Source: Brevundimonas aurantiaca (GTDB taxonomy: Bacteria > Pseudomonadota > Alphaproteobacteria > Caulobacterales > Caulobacteraceae). Taken from it: 63,537 bases of DNA. The notes under the pieces are model-generated. The model saw only the letters and a list, made by a program, of their open reading frames with translations, did no database searches and was not told the DNA's origin. The DNA lies in NCBI RefSeq assembly GCF_014199955.1, contig NZ_JACHOQ010000013.1, forward strand, positions 1 through 63,537, given 5' to 3'. A program made the position numbers and the translations under genes. Each line of letters opens with the position of its first letter. Within the stretch, counting starts at the first letter, position 1. Positions 39,475 to 47,190 of this stretch are shown piece after piece.

Positions 39475-40587
39475 TCAGGCGCCGCCAGGTCCTCGCCCCC
39501 GGCCCCGACGCCGCCTGCGGCGTTTGGGCGGGGCCTTGTCCGCCCGCATCTGTTGCAGCAGCAGGCCCTCGCGCAGGCCGCGATCCGCCACCCTGACACG
39601 CTCTGACGGCCAGGCGCGCTGTATCGCCTCAAGGATCGCCGCCCCCGCCAGGACCAGATCGGCCCGATCCGGCCCGATACAGGCCTCCTTGGCGCGCCCG
39701 TCCGGCCCCAGCCGCTTCAGCCGCTCCGCCGCCGCCTCGCATTCGGCCCGGGTCATCCACAGGCCGTCGACCCGGTCGCGGTTGTAGCGGGGCAGCTTCA
39801 GATGGATGCCCGCCAGACTGGTGATGGCGCCCGATGTCCCGATCAGATGGGCGCGGTTTCGCCGCAGCAGGTCCAGCATCTCGGGATCCTCGACGCCGCC
39901 TCCGGCCAGGGCCGCGCCCATGTCGGCGACCATGGTCTCATACCATTGGGCGTGGTCCGCAGGACTGGCCCCTTCGGGTTCGGGATGCCGCTCCGCCAGG
40001 GTGACGACCCCCAGGGCCGCCGACATCCAGTCGGTGGTCTTCCAGTTCGGCCCGTCGCGCCTCAGCCAGGACAGTTCGGTCGACCCCCCGCCCACGTCGA
40101 TGATCACCACCCCCTCGGCCTTCGGGTCGATCAGGTTCAGACAGCCCTCGACCGCCAGCCGCGCCTCTTCGGCCGGATCGATGATCCGCAGCCGCAGGCC
40201 GGTGCCCTTGCGGACCCTGTCGATGAACTCGGCCCCGTTCTCGGCCGCCCGGCAGGCCTGGGTGGCCACCGCGCTCAGCCTGACCGGATCCACGCCCTTC
40301 CTGACGATCCGCTCGGCGCAAAGGGCCAAGGCGTCATAGGCTCGGTCCATGGCGCGCGTGTCCAGCCGCCCTGTCCGCGACAGGCCCTCGCCCAGCCGCA
40401 CGATACGGCTGAAGCTGTCGACCACCCGAAAACCGTCGCGGGACGGTCTGGCGATCAGCAGCCGGCAATTGTTGGTCCCCAGATCGAGCGCGCCATACAG
40501 GGGCGCGTCCCGACCCGACGCATCCCGCTCGCGGGAAGGCTGGGACCGCTCGTCGCGCCGTCGGGGCGCGCCGTGGGTCTCCGGCAT
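39475..40587 (-). CDS. ppx: Exopolyphosphatase/GppA family phosphatase
   Basis: A 370-residue actin-fold (ASKHA) phosphatase acting on polyphosphate or pppGpp. Phosphate 1 motif: LYGALDLGTNNCRLLIA (about residues 31-47); phosphate 2: VVIIDVGGGSTELSW (about 155-169). It lacks the C-terminal HD-type domain of long Ppx forms, ending after the adenosine region in an Arg-rich tail (RRRRRRGRGRG) of unknown role. Polyphosphate and pppGpp hydrolysis cannot be told apart here. Confidence 0.88.
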   Translation of the reverse strand: MPETHGAPRRRDERSQPSRERDASGRDAPLYGALDLGTNNCRLLIARPSRDGFRVVDSFSRIVRLGEGLSRTGRLDTRAMDRAYDALALCAERIVRKGVDPVRLSAVATQACRAAENGAEFIDRVRKGTGLRLRIIDPAEEARLAVEGCLNLIDPKAEGVVIIDVGGGSTELSWLRRDGPNWKTTDWMSAALGVVTLAERHPEPEGASPADHAQWYETMVADMGAALAGGGVEDPEMLDLLRRNRAHLIGTSGAITSLAGIHLKLPRYNRDRVDGLWMTRAECEAAAERLKRLGPDGRAKEACIGPDRADLVLAGAAILEAIQRAWPSERVRVADRGLREGLLLQQMRADKAPPKRRRRRRGRGRGPGGA

Positions 40588-40732
40588 GGGCCGTCATTCC
40601 GATGTGGGCGGTCCAAAGCGGCGCCCGTCCCGATCAACCTAGCCCGGCAAGATCGTCCGCGCCAAGCCATTCTGTCAGGAAGATGAACAGGTCTGTGGCG
40701 TCAGGGTCATCCGGCCAAGCGTAACAGGGAGC

Positions 40733-41041
40733 ATGACCCAGATTCACACAGCCCGGTTCGCCATCGGCCATATGGTGCGCCACCGCGACGACGCCTTTCG
40801 CGGCGTGGTGATGGATGTCGATCCGGCCTATCAGGGGCCGGCCTCCGACACCGGCGCGGTCTCGCCGGATCAACCCTTCTATCGCATCTTCGCCCTGGGC
40901 GAGGACGGCGGTTTCGTCGCCTATGCGGCGGAATCGGTTCTGGAAGACGGTCGGTCGGCGCTGCTGACGGACGACGTTCGACGCTGGTTCACCGTTGATG
41001 AACAGGGCCATCATGCGCCGCTCCATGCCGGCATCCACTGA
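40733..41041 (+). CDS. hspQ: Heat shock protein HspQ
   Basis: A 102-residue HspQ/YccV-like protein: ARFAIGHMVRHRDDAFRGVVMDVDPAYQG (residues 7-35), QPFYRIFALGEDGGFVAYAAESVL and the RWFTVDEQG end are the family's core. HspQ binds Lon and hemimethylated-DNA-related factors in enterobacteria; in alphaproteobacteria the role is less clear. AGGGAG precedes the ATG by 2-6 bases. Confidence 0.9.
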   Translation: MTQIHTARFAIGHMVRHRDDAFRGVVMDVDPAYQGPASDTGAVSPDQPFYRIFALGEDGGFVAYAAESVLEDGRSALLTDDVRRWFTVDEQGHHAPLHAGIH

Positions 41042-41098
41042 GGAAGCGATGGAACGGGCGCGGGCGGAGGGTTAGGATGGGGCAAAGAGGAGCGCTCC

Positions 41099-41974
41099 AT
41101 GTCCGACTTCGAACATGTATTTGAAAAGCCCCCGGAAGGGGCGGCCGCCGACTGGACCATCCCGCAGAACTGGGACGCCTATACCGAGGTCGAACACCGC
41201 ACCTGGGACACCCTGTACGCTCGTCAGATGAAGATCCTGCCGGGACGCGCCTGCGACGCCTTCCTGCGCGGTCTGGACGCGCTCGACCTGAACGCGGGCG
41301 GCATTCCCGACTTTGAGGTCATCAATCCCAAGCTTCAGGCCCTGACCGGCTGGACCGTGGTCTGCGTGCCGGGGCTGGTGCCGGACGAGGTCTTCTTCGA
41401 CCATATGGCCAACCGCCGCTTCGTCTCGGGCCAGTTCATCAGGAAGCCGGACCAGCTCGACTATCTGCAAGAACCCGACATCTTCCACGACGTCTTCGGC
41501 CATGTGCCCATGCTGACCGACCCGGACTTCGCCGCCTATATGGAGGCCTATGGCAAGGGCGGACAGCGGGCGGCGGGCCTGGGCATGTTGCCCAATCTGG
41601 CGCGGCTTTATTGGTACACGGTCGAGTTCGGCCTGATGAAGGAGGCGGGGGCCTTGCGCATCTACGGCGCCGGCATCGTCTCCTCGGCGACCGAGAGCGT
41701 CTTTGCGCTGGATGATCCGTCGCCGAACCGCCTGGGCTTCGACCTGGAGCGGGTCATGCGGACCCTCTATCGAATCGACGACTTCCAGCAGGTCTATTTC
41801 GTCATCGACAGTCTGGAAGCCCTGAAGGACGAGACGCTGAAGGACTTCGGCCCGGTCTATGCGGCGCTGAAGGGGCAGGCCGATCTGCCGATCGATTCCG
41901 TCCTGCCCGGCGATCAGGTGTTCACGCGCGGCACCCAGGCCTATGCGGCCAAGGGCGGGCGGTTCGCGGCCTAG
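41099..41974 (+). CDS. phhA: Phenylalanine 4-monooxygenase
   Basis: A 291-residue pterin-dependent iron enzyme that makes tyrosine from phenylalanine. The iron ligands are His and His in DIFHDVFGHVPML (about residues 125-137) and Glu in WYTVEFGLM (about 178-186). Length matches bacterial PhhA. It is followed by a mosaic repeat and then the convergent ast operon; there is no pterin-carbinolamine dehydratase in the window. Confidence 0.94.
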   Translation: MSDFEHVFEKPPEGAAADWTIPQNWDAYTEVEHRTWDTLYARQMKILPGRACDAFLRGLDALDLNAGGIPDFEVINPKLQALTGWTVVCVPGLVPDEVFFDHMANRRFVSGQFIRKPDQLDYLQEPDIFHDVFGHVPMLTDPDFAAYMEAYGKGGQRAAGLGMLPNLARLYWYTVEFGLMKEAGALRIYGAGIVSSATESVFALDDPSPNRLGFDLERVMRTLYRIDDFQQVYFVIDSLEALKDETLKDFGPVYAALKGQADLPIDSVLPGDQVFTRGTQAYAAKGGRFAA

Positions 41975-42135
41975 AAGGCCTTCCCCCGCTCGCGGGGGAA
42001 GTGTCAGGTCGTGGCGCGCAGCGACACGCCTGACGATGGGGGAAGTCTTCCGTCTGAGTGGACTTCCCTCTCCGACCCTGGTTCGCTGCGCGAACGACGG
42101 GCCACCTCTCCCGCAAGCGGGAGAGGGCCTTCATT
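41975..42135. repeat. REP-like mosaic palindromic element between convergent genes
   Basis: Opens with TTCCCCCGC-tc-GCGGGGGAA (41981-42000) and closes with CCTCTCCCGC-aa-GCGGGAGAGG (42105-42126), with an inner TCAGG/CCTGA pairing around 42004-42034. It is of the same general kind as the element at 39322-39474 (outer clamps with matching arms) but with different sequence. It lies between phhA (+) and astB (-). Confidence 0.65.
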
Positions 42136-43473
42136 TCAAACCTGCTGGAACGGATAGAAGCCGCCGCCCAACTGCAAGATCGCCGTCAGTTCGTCCAGCG
42201 CCCCCCGGCTCTCGTCCAGCAGGGCGGGATCGGCCAGGTCGGCGGGACGCAGTTCGTCGCGGTACCAGCGGCGCGCCCAGTCTGACAGTCGGGCGTACAG
42301 GGCGTCGGTCAGGCGCATGGCCGGGTTGGTCGCGGCCAGTTCCGCCGCGTTCAGGACGACCCGCAGGCGCAGACAGGCGGGGCCGCCGCCGTTGCGCATC
42401 GACTGGCGCACGTCGACATAGCGGACCTGGCCGATGGGGCCGTTGGAGGCGGCCAGGGCTTGCGCCACCGCATGGCTGCGCGGATTGTCGCGCGTCTCGG
42501 TCGGGCAGATCAGGGTCAGGCGGTCATCGCCCGGAACCTGGATCAGCATGGAGTTGAACAGATAGGAGCTGATGGCGTCGGCCAGGGGCAGGTCGGCGGA
42601 CGAGACCTCGACGAAGATCGGGTCGAACAGGCCGTCGGCGGCGCGGCGGATGTCGTCCTGGGTCGCGGCCGTGTCCTCGAAGGCGAGGTCGTGGAAGAAG
42701 AGGGTCTCCAGCGCGCCGACGCAGACCACGTCATTGTGGAAGGTTCCGCCGGCGATGGCGGCTTTCGACTGCTGAGCCAAAACCGGGCGCCCGGCCGCAT
42801 GCCGACGGGCGATCGCCTGAGAGGCTTCGCGCGTCTGGCGCGCGGGGTAGGGGCCGTCCCAGGGCTCGAACGCCTCTCGGCCCCAGACCAGCAGATTGAC
42901 GCCCGGCGCGCTATGCTCCGTGCACAGACGGACATGATTGGCGGCGCCTTCGTCGGCCAGATGGGCGACGGAGGGCAGGGCGTCATGGACGGCGAACCGC
43001 TCCGGGTCGGGGAAGAGGGCGTCCAGCGCCCGTTTGGTCTGCTGGTGTTCCAGCGACCGGTGCAGGTTTGTGACCAGATTGGCGGGGGTGAAGTGCACCC
43101 GCCCGTCGGCGGCGTCGGCGCTCGGCGTCACGGTCGCAGCATTGGCGGCCCACATGGGCGAGGCGGAGCAGGCGGCGGCGGCGAAGGACGGCGCATCCTT
43201 CCAGGCCTGTTCCAGCACCTGGGCGTCCGAGCCGGTGAAGCCCAGGGTGCGCAGGAAGGGGATATTGGGCCGCTCATGCGGCGGCAGGACGAACTGGGGC
43301 AGGCCCAGGTCCGCCAGGGTCTTCATCTTGTCCAACCCCTGCAGCACCGCCGCGCGGGGATTTGACGCCTCGCCCTTGTTCAGGCTTGAGGCCAGATTGC
43401 CCGGCGACAAACCGGCGTAGGAGTGGGTCGGCCCGATCAGGCCGTCGGCGTTGGCTTCGACGGCGGTGGTCAT
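42136..43473 (-). CDS. astB: N-succinylarginine dihydrolase
   Basis: A 445-residue enzyme that hydrolyses N2-succinylarginine to succinylornithine, two ammonia and CO2, the second step of arginine succinyltransferase catabolism. N-terminus EANADGLIGPTHSYAGLSPGNLAS is the family signature, with FHNDVVCVGA near residue 245 and RQSMRNGGGPACLRLRVVL near 365, which includes the catalytic Cys. The ATG at 43473 overlaps the astD stop; the frame is open upstream to 43545 but those residues overlap astD. Confidence 0.94.
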   Translation of the reverse strand: MTTAVEANADGLIGPTHSYAGLSPGNLASSLNKGEASNPRAAVLQGLDKMKTLADLGLPQFVLPPHERPNIPFLRTLGFTGSDAQVLEQAWKDAPSFAAAACSASPMWAANAATVTPSADAADGRVHFTPANLVTNLHRSLEHQQTKRALDALFPDPERFAVHDALPSVAHLADEGAANHVRLCTEHSAPGVNLLVWGREAFEPWDGPYPARQTREASQAIARRHAAGRPVLAQQSKAAIAGGTFHNDVVCVGALETLFFHDLAFEDTAATQDDIRRAADGLFDPIFVEVSSADLPLADAISSYLFNSMLIQVPGDDRLTLICPTETRDNPRSHAVAQALAASNGPIGQVRYVDVRQSMRNGGGPACLRLRVVLNAAELAATNPAMRLTDALYARLSDWARRWYRDELRPADLADPALLDESRGALDELTAILQLGGGFYPFQQV

Positions 43474-44885
43474 AGCAGCCCCTTGATCTCGCCTTCGATG
43501 TTGGCGACCGCGTCGGCCTCGAAGCTGGCGACCGGATAGGCGCAATAGTCGGTGGCGTAGTAGGCGCTGGGGCGGTGATTGCCGCTGGCGCCCAGGCCGC
43601 CGAAGGGCATGTCGCCGGCGGCGCCGGTGGTCGGACGGTTGAAGTTGACCACGCCCGCGCGGATGCGGCGGATGAAATGGTCCCAGTTGGCCGGATCGTC
43701 GCTGACCAGACCGGCGGACAGGCCGTAGCGGGTGGCGTTGGCCGCCTGGATCGCGGCGTCGAAGGTCGGGACGCGGATCACCGACAGGAAGGGGGCGAAC
43801 ATCTCCTCGTCGGGAACGTCGACCCCGGTCACGTCGATGATGGCCGGCTTGACGAAGGCGCCGGGCAGGTTGGCGACGGGGCCCGAGGCGCGGATCACCT
43901 TGGCGCCCGCGTCGATCCGCTGTTGCAGCGCCTTCAGCGCGGCCTCGGCGGCGCGGGCCGAGATCAGCGGCCCGGCGTAGGGTTCGGGGTCGCTGTCCCA
44001 GGGGCCGAAGATCAGGCGGTCGGACAGGGCGGCGATGGCTTCGACGATCGCATCGCCTTGAGCCCCTTCCGGCACGATCAGGCGGCGGGCGCAGGAACAG
44101 CGCTGGCCGGTGGTGATGAAGGCGGACTGCACCGCTATGCCCGCCACGGCTTCGGCATCCGACGCATCCCAGACGACCAGCGGATTGTTGCCGCCCAGCT
44201 CCAGCGCCAGGATGACGTGGGGATCGTCGGCGAACTTGCGCCGGAAGTGGGCGCCCGCCGCGCCGGAACCGGTGAACATCAGGGCGTCGATCCCGGCGTC
44301 CAGCAGGGCCGCGCCGGTCTCGCGGCCGCCCTGGACCACATTGACCACGCCGGTCGGCAGGTCGGCGGCGGCGAAGGCTTCGGCCATCACCTGACCGACC
44401 AGGGGGGTCTCCTCCGACGGCTTGAAGACGACGGTGTCGCCCGCCAGCAGGGCGGGGACGATATGGCCGTTGGGCAGGTGACCGGGGAAGTTGAACGGGC
44501 CCAGGACCGCCGCCACGCCGTGCGGTCGATGCCGCAGGGTCGCGCGGCCGAAGGCGGTGTCGCTGGTCCGTTCGCCGGTGCGTTCGTCATAGGCGCGGAT
44601 CGAGATGTCCACCTTGCCGATCATGGCGGCGGCTTCGGTCTTGGTTTCCCACAGCGGCTTGCCGGTCTCGCGGGCGATGGCCTCGGCGATCTGGGGCGCG
44701 CGGTCCTTCAGCACGGTCTGATAGCGCTTGACGGCGTCGATCCGGTCCTGGCGCGGGCGGTCGGCCCAGGCGGGGAAGGCGGCGCGGGCGGCGTCCACGG
44801 CGGTCTGTACCTGGGCGGGAGAGGCGGCCTCGCCCTCCCAGTTGACGGCTTCGGTGGCGGGATCGGTGGAGGTGAAACGGGTCAT
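43470..44885 (-). CDS. astD: N-succinylglutamate 5-semialdehyde dehydrogenase
   Basis: A 471-residue NAD-dependent aldehyde dehydrogenase. The catalytic Cys is in FITTGQRCSCARRLIV (about residue 280) and the Glu in ALELGGNNP (about residue 247). The PFNFPGHLPNGHI segment and the length match AstD. It oxidises N-succinylglutamate semialdehyde to N-succinylglutamate. Its start overlaps the astA stop and its stop overlaps the astB start. Confidence 0.93.
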   Translation of the reverse strand: MTRFTSTDPATEAVNWEGEAASPAQVQTAVDAARAAFPAWADRPRQDRIDAVKRYQTVLKDRAPQIAEAIARETGKPLWETKTEAAAMIGKVDISIRAYDERTGERTSDTAFGRATLRHRPHGVAAVLGPFNFPGHLPNGHIVPALLAGDTVVFKPSEETPLVGQVMAEAFAAADLPTGVVNVVQGGRETGAALLDAGIDALMFTGSGAAGAHFRRKFADDPHVILALELGGNNPLVVWDASDAEAVAGIAVQSAFITTGQRCSCARRLIVPEGAQGDAIVEAIAALSDRLIFGPWDSDPEPYAGPLISARAAEAALKALQQRIDAGAKVIRASGPVANLPGAFVKPAIIDVTGVDVPDEEMFAPFLSVIRVPTFDAAIQAANATRYGLSAGLVSDDPANWDHFIRRIRAGVVNFNRPTTGAAGDMPFGGLGASGNHRPSAYYATDYCAYPVASFEADAVANIEGEIKGLL

Positions 44886-45889
44886 GATTTTACTCGCACA
44901 GTGTCTCCGCTGCGGACCTTGAGCGCGGCGGCGGTTTCGGCGGTCAGGCGGGCGATGTCGCCCTCGATGTCGGCCTTGGCGCGGACGGCGCGGAAGGCGG
45001 CGACGCTGTCGGTCGAGATCAGGGCCGGCAGTTCAGCCTGGACCGTATCGACCAACTCGACCTTCAGTCGGCGGGCGTCGCGCACGGTGCGGATATTGTC
45101 GCGGCCGCAGGCCACCGTCGGACCGGCGTCGAAGATGTCCACCAAGCCGTTGGGCCGGAACCCTTCGCTTTCCAGCAGGGCCATGGCGGGCACGCCCTGC
45201 GGATGGACCTTGCCGATCACCGCACGCGCCGGTTCCGGCAGCAGTTCGACATAGATCGGATGGCGCGGCGCCAGGTCGAGGATGAACTGTTTGTCGGTGG
45301 AGCCGGTCATCCGGTCGGCGTCGTCGAACTCCATCGGGAAGAATTTGTGGGCCACATGGTCCCAGAAGGGGCAGGCGCCGTCGGGGGTGAAGACGCCGCG
45401 CAGTTCGGCCAGAACCATGTCGGCGAACAGGTCGGGCTGGGCGCCGATCAGCATGTATCGCGACTGGCTGAGCAGACGGCCGGCGCCGCCCTTTCGCCGA
45501 TCCGCCTTCAGGAACAGCGACCCGACCTCGGTCCAGCCGGTGCATTCATTGACCAGCACCAGGGTCTGATGGTCCAGCTTCACCCCCAGCGACGGCGACT
45601 GGACGGTGTTGTTGACCACGCGGAACGAGAAGAAGGGCCGCTTCAGCCCAACGGTCGCCTTGACCGAGCCGACGCCGTCGATGTCGCCCGTGTCGCCGTC
45701 CTCCAGCATCAATGTGTACCAGGCCTCCTGCCAGGGAACCCGACCCTCGAAACTGGCCTGGCTGAGGTCCAGCCGTTCGGCCAGGGCGTCGGGATCCTCG
45801 GGCAGGCTGGTGAAGCCGGGGCCGGACAGGATGGCGAGTTCGAGCAGGTGGTCGAGGTCGGCTGGGCCGGCGGGACGGACGACGAGCAT
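44882..45889 (-). CDS. astA: Arginine N-succinyltransferase
   Basis: A 335-residue GNAT-related enzyme that starts the pathway by succinylating arginine from succinyl-CoA. MLVVRPAGPADLDHLLELAILSGPGFTSLP at the N-terminus, EVGSLFLKADRRKGGAGRLLSQSRY and GACPFWDHVAHKFFPMEFDDAD are characteristic of AstA. It begins directly after the stop of the M20 hydrolase and overlaps astD. No astC (succinylornithine transaminase) is visible in the window; many bacteria use a shared ArgD-type enzyme. Confidence 0.94.
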   Translation of the reverse strand: MLVVRPAGPADLDHLLELAILSGPGFTSLPEDPDALAERLDLSQASFEGRVPWQEAWYTLMLEDGDTGDIDGVGSVKATVGLKRPFFSFRVVNNTVQSPSLGVKLDHQTLVLVNECTGWTEVGSLFLKADRRKGGAGRLLSQSRYMLIGAQPDLFADMVLAELRGVFTPDGACPFWDHVAHKFFPMEFDDADRMTGSTDKQFILDLAPRHPIYVELLPEPARAVIGKVHPQGVPAMALLESEGFRPNGLVDIFDAGPTVACGRDNIRTVRDARRLKVELVDTVQAELPALISTDSVAAFRAVRAKADIEGDIARLTAETAAALKVRSGDTVRVKS

Positions 45890-47140
45890 TCAGAGAGTTT
45901 CCATCCGAAGGGCTTTGAGTTTGGCCGCGTCGATCTCGCCCGAGGCGATCTTGCACAGGATCAGGGCGCTGAGCTGGGCGCGTTCGACGAAGCTGTCGGG
46001 CCAGGCGAACTCCTGGTCCGAATGGATGTCGCCGCCGCGGACGCCCAGGGTGTCGATATTGGGCAGGCCGGCGGCGTGGAGATTGTTGCCCTCGCAGACG
46101 CCGCCAGAGGGTTTCCAGGCGATGGACTGGCCCAAGAGGGCGCCGGCTTCCTTCACCGCTTCGAACAGGGCGGTCTGGGCGGCGTCCATCGGCTTGGGCG
46201 CGCGGGTGAAGCCGCCGTGCAGATCCAGCGTCAGGCCCTCGAACGGCGGCGCGGACGCGATGGCGCGGACTGAGGCGTCGATCCAGTCGGCGGCGGCCTT
46301 GTCCGGCGCCCGCACGTTGAAGCGGACCACGGCGTTGTCGGCGACGACGTTCAGGGCGGCGCCGCCGGAGATTTTGGCGACGTTCACGGTGACGCCTTCG
46401 TGCCGGCCGTTCAGCCCGTGCAGGGCGGCGGCGATCATGGCGGCGCCCGCCACCGCATTGCGGCCTTCGTCGAAGGCCCGGCCGGCGTGGGCGGCCTTGC
46501 CCGTGACGATCAGGTGATAGTTGCCGCTGCCCTTGCGCGCCCCCGCCAGGGTGCCGTCCGCCAAGGCCGGCTCATAGGTCAGGCCGACATGGCCGCGCGC
46601 GCCCAATTCGGCCAGCAGGGGGGCGGAGGCGGGCGAGCCGATCTCTTCGTCCGGGCTCAGCAGAACGGTCCAGCCCACGCCGTGACGGTCGGGGTGGGTC
46701 TCGAAGGCTTCGAGCGCGGCCAGAAGCACGCTGATGCCGCCCTTCATGTCAGCGACGCCGGGACCGTTCAGAGCGCCGTCCGGGCGCGTCGTCACGGTCT
46801 GGAAGCGGCTGTCGGCGGGGAAGACGGTGTCGTAGTGGCCGGTCAGGACCACTTGGATCGGCGCCTCCGGCCGGGCGGTGATCTTCAGGGCGTCGGCGTG
46901 GGCCTCGGTCCGCACCGATCCGTCGTCGGCGACGGTGGTGGAGCCCTGGGTCGGGATGCGTTCGACCGTGGCAGGCAGGAGCCGGGCCTCAGTCTCCAGC
47001 GCGTCCAGCACGGCGTTCAACCCGGCGGCGTTGCGGCTGCCGGAGTTGATGTTCGCCCAGTCGATGGTGCGGCCGATGATGGCGTCACGTCGCCCGGCGA
47101 CATGGTCCAGGACGGCCTGGTCGGCGTTCAGAATCCGCAT
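45890..47140 (-). CDS. M20-family hydrolase, candidate succinylglutamate desuccinylase
   Basis: A 416-residue M20/CPG2-type metallopeptidase. Metal and catalytic residues: GHYDTVF (His, catalytic Asp), GPGVADMKGG (bridging Asp), SPDEEIGS (general base Glu, then Glu), and DIHSDQEFA (final His) near residue 385. The fold hydrolyses acyl-amino acid amides. It is the first gene of the ast operon and there is no astE; succinylglutamate hydrolysis is an amide cleavage an M20 enzyme could do. That assignment is an inference from context; carboxypeptidase G2-like activity is the alternative. Confidence 0.85.
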   Translation of the reverse strand: MRILNADQAVLDHVAGRRDAIIGRTIDWANINSGSRNAAGLNAVLDALETEARLLPATVERIPTQGSTTVADDGSVRTEAHADALKITARPEAPIQVVLTGHYDTVFPADSRFQTVTTRPDGALNGPGVADMKGGISVLLAALEAFETHPDRHGVGWTVLLSPDEEIGSPASAPLLAELGARGHVGLTYEPALADGTLAGARKGSGNYHLIVTGKAAHAGRAFDEGRNAVAGAAMIAAALHGLNGRHEGVTVNVAKISGGAALNVVADNAVVRFNVRAPDKAAADWIDASVRAIASAPPFEGLTLDLHGGFTRAPKPMDAAQTALFEAVKEAGALLGQSIAWKPSGGVCEGNNLHAAGLPNIDTLGVRGGDIHSDQEFAWPDSFVERAQLSALILCKIASGEIDAAKLKALRMETL

Positions 47141-47190
47141 GGCCGGACCCTAGACGCCGCGCGTCCAAAGGTGAAGGTCGGGCCGACAGA

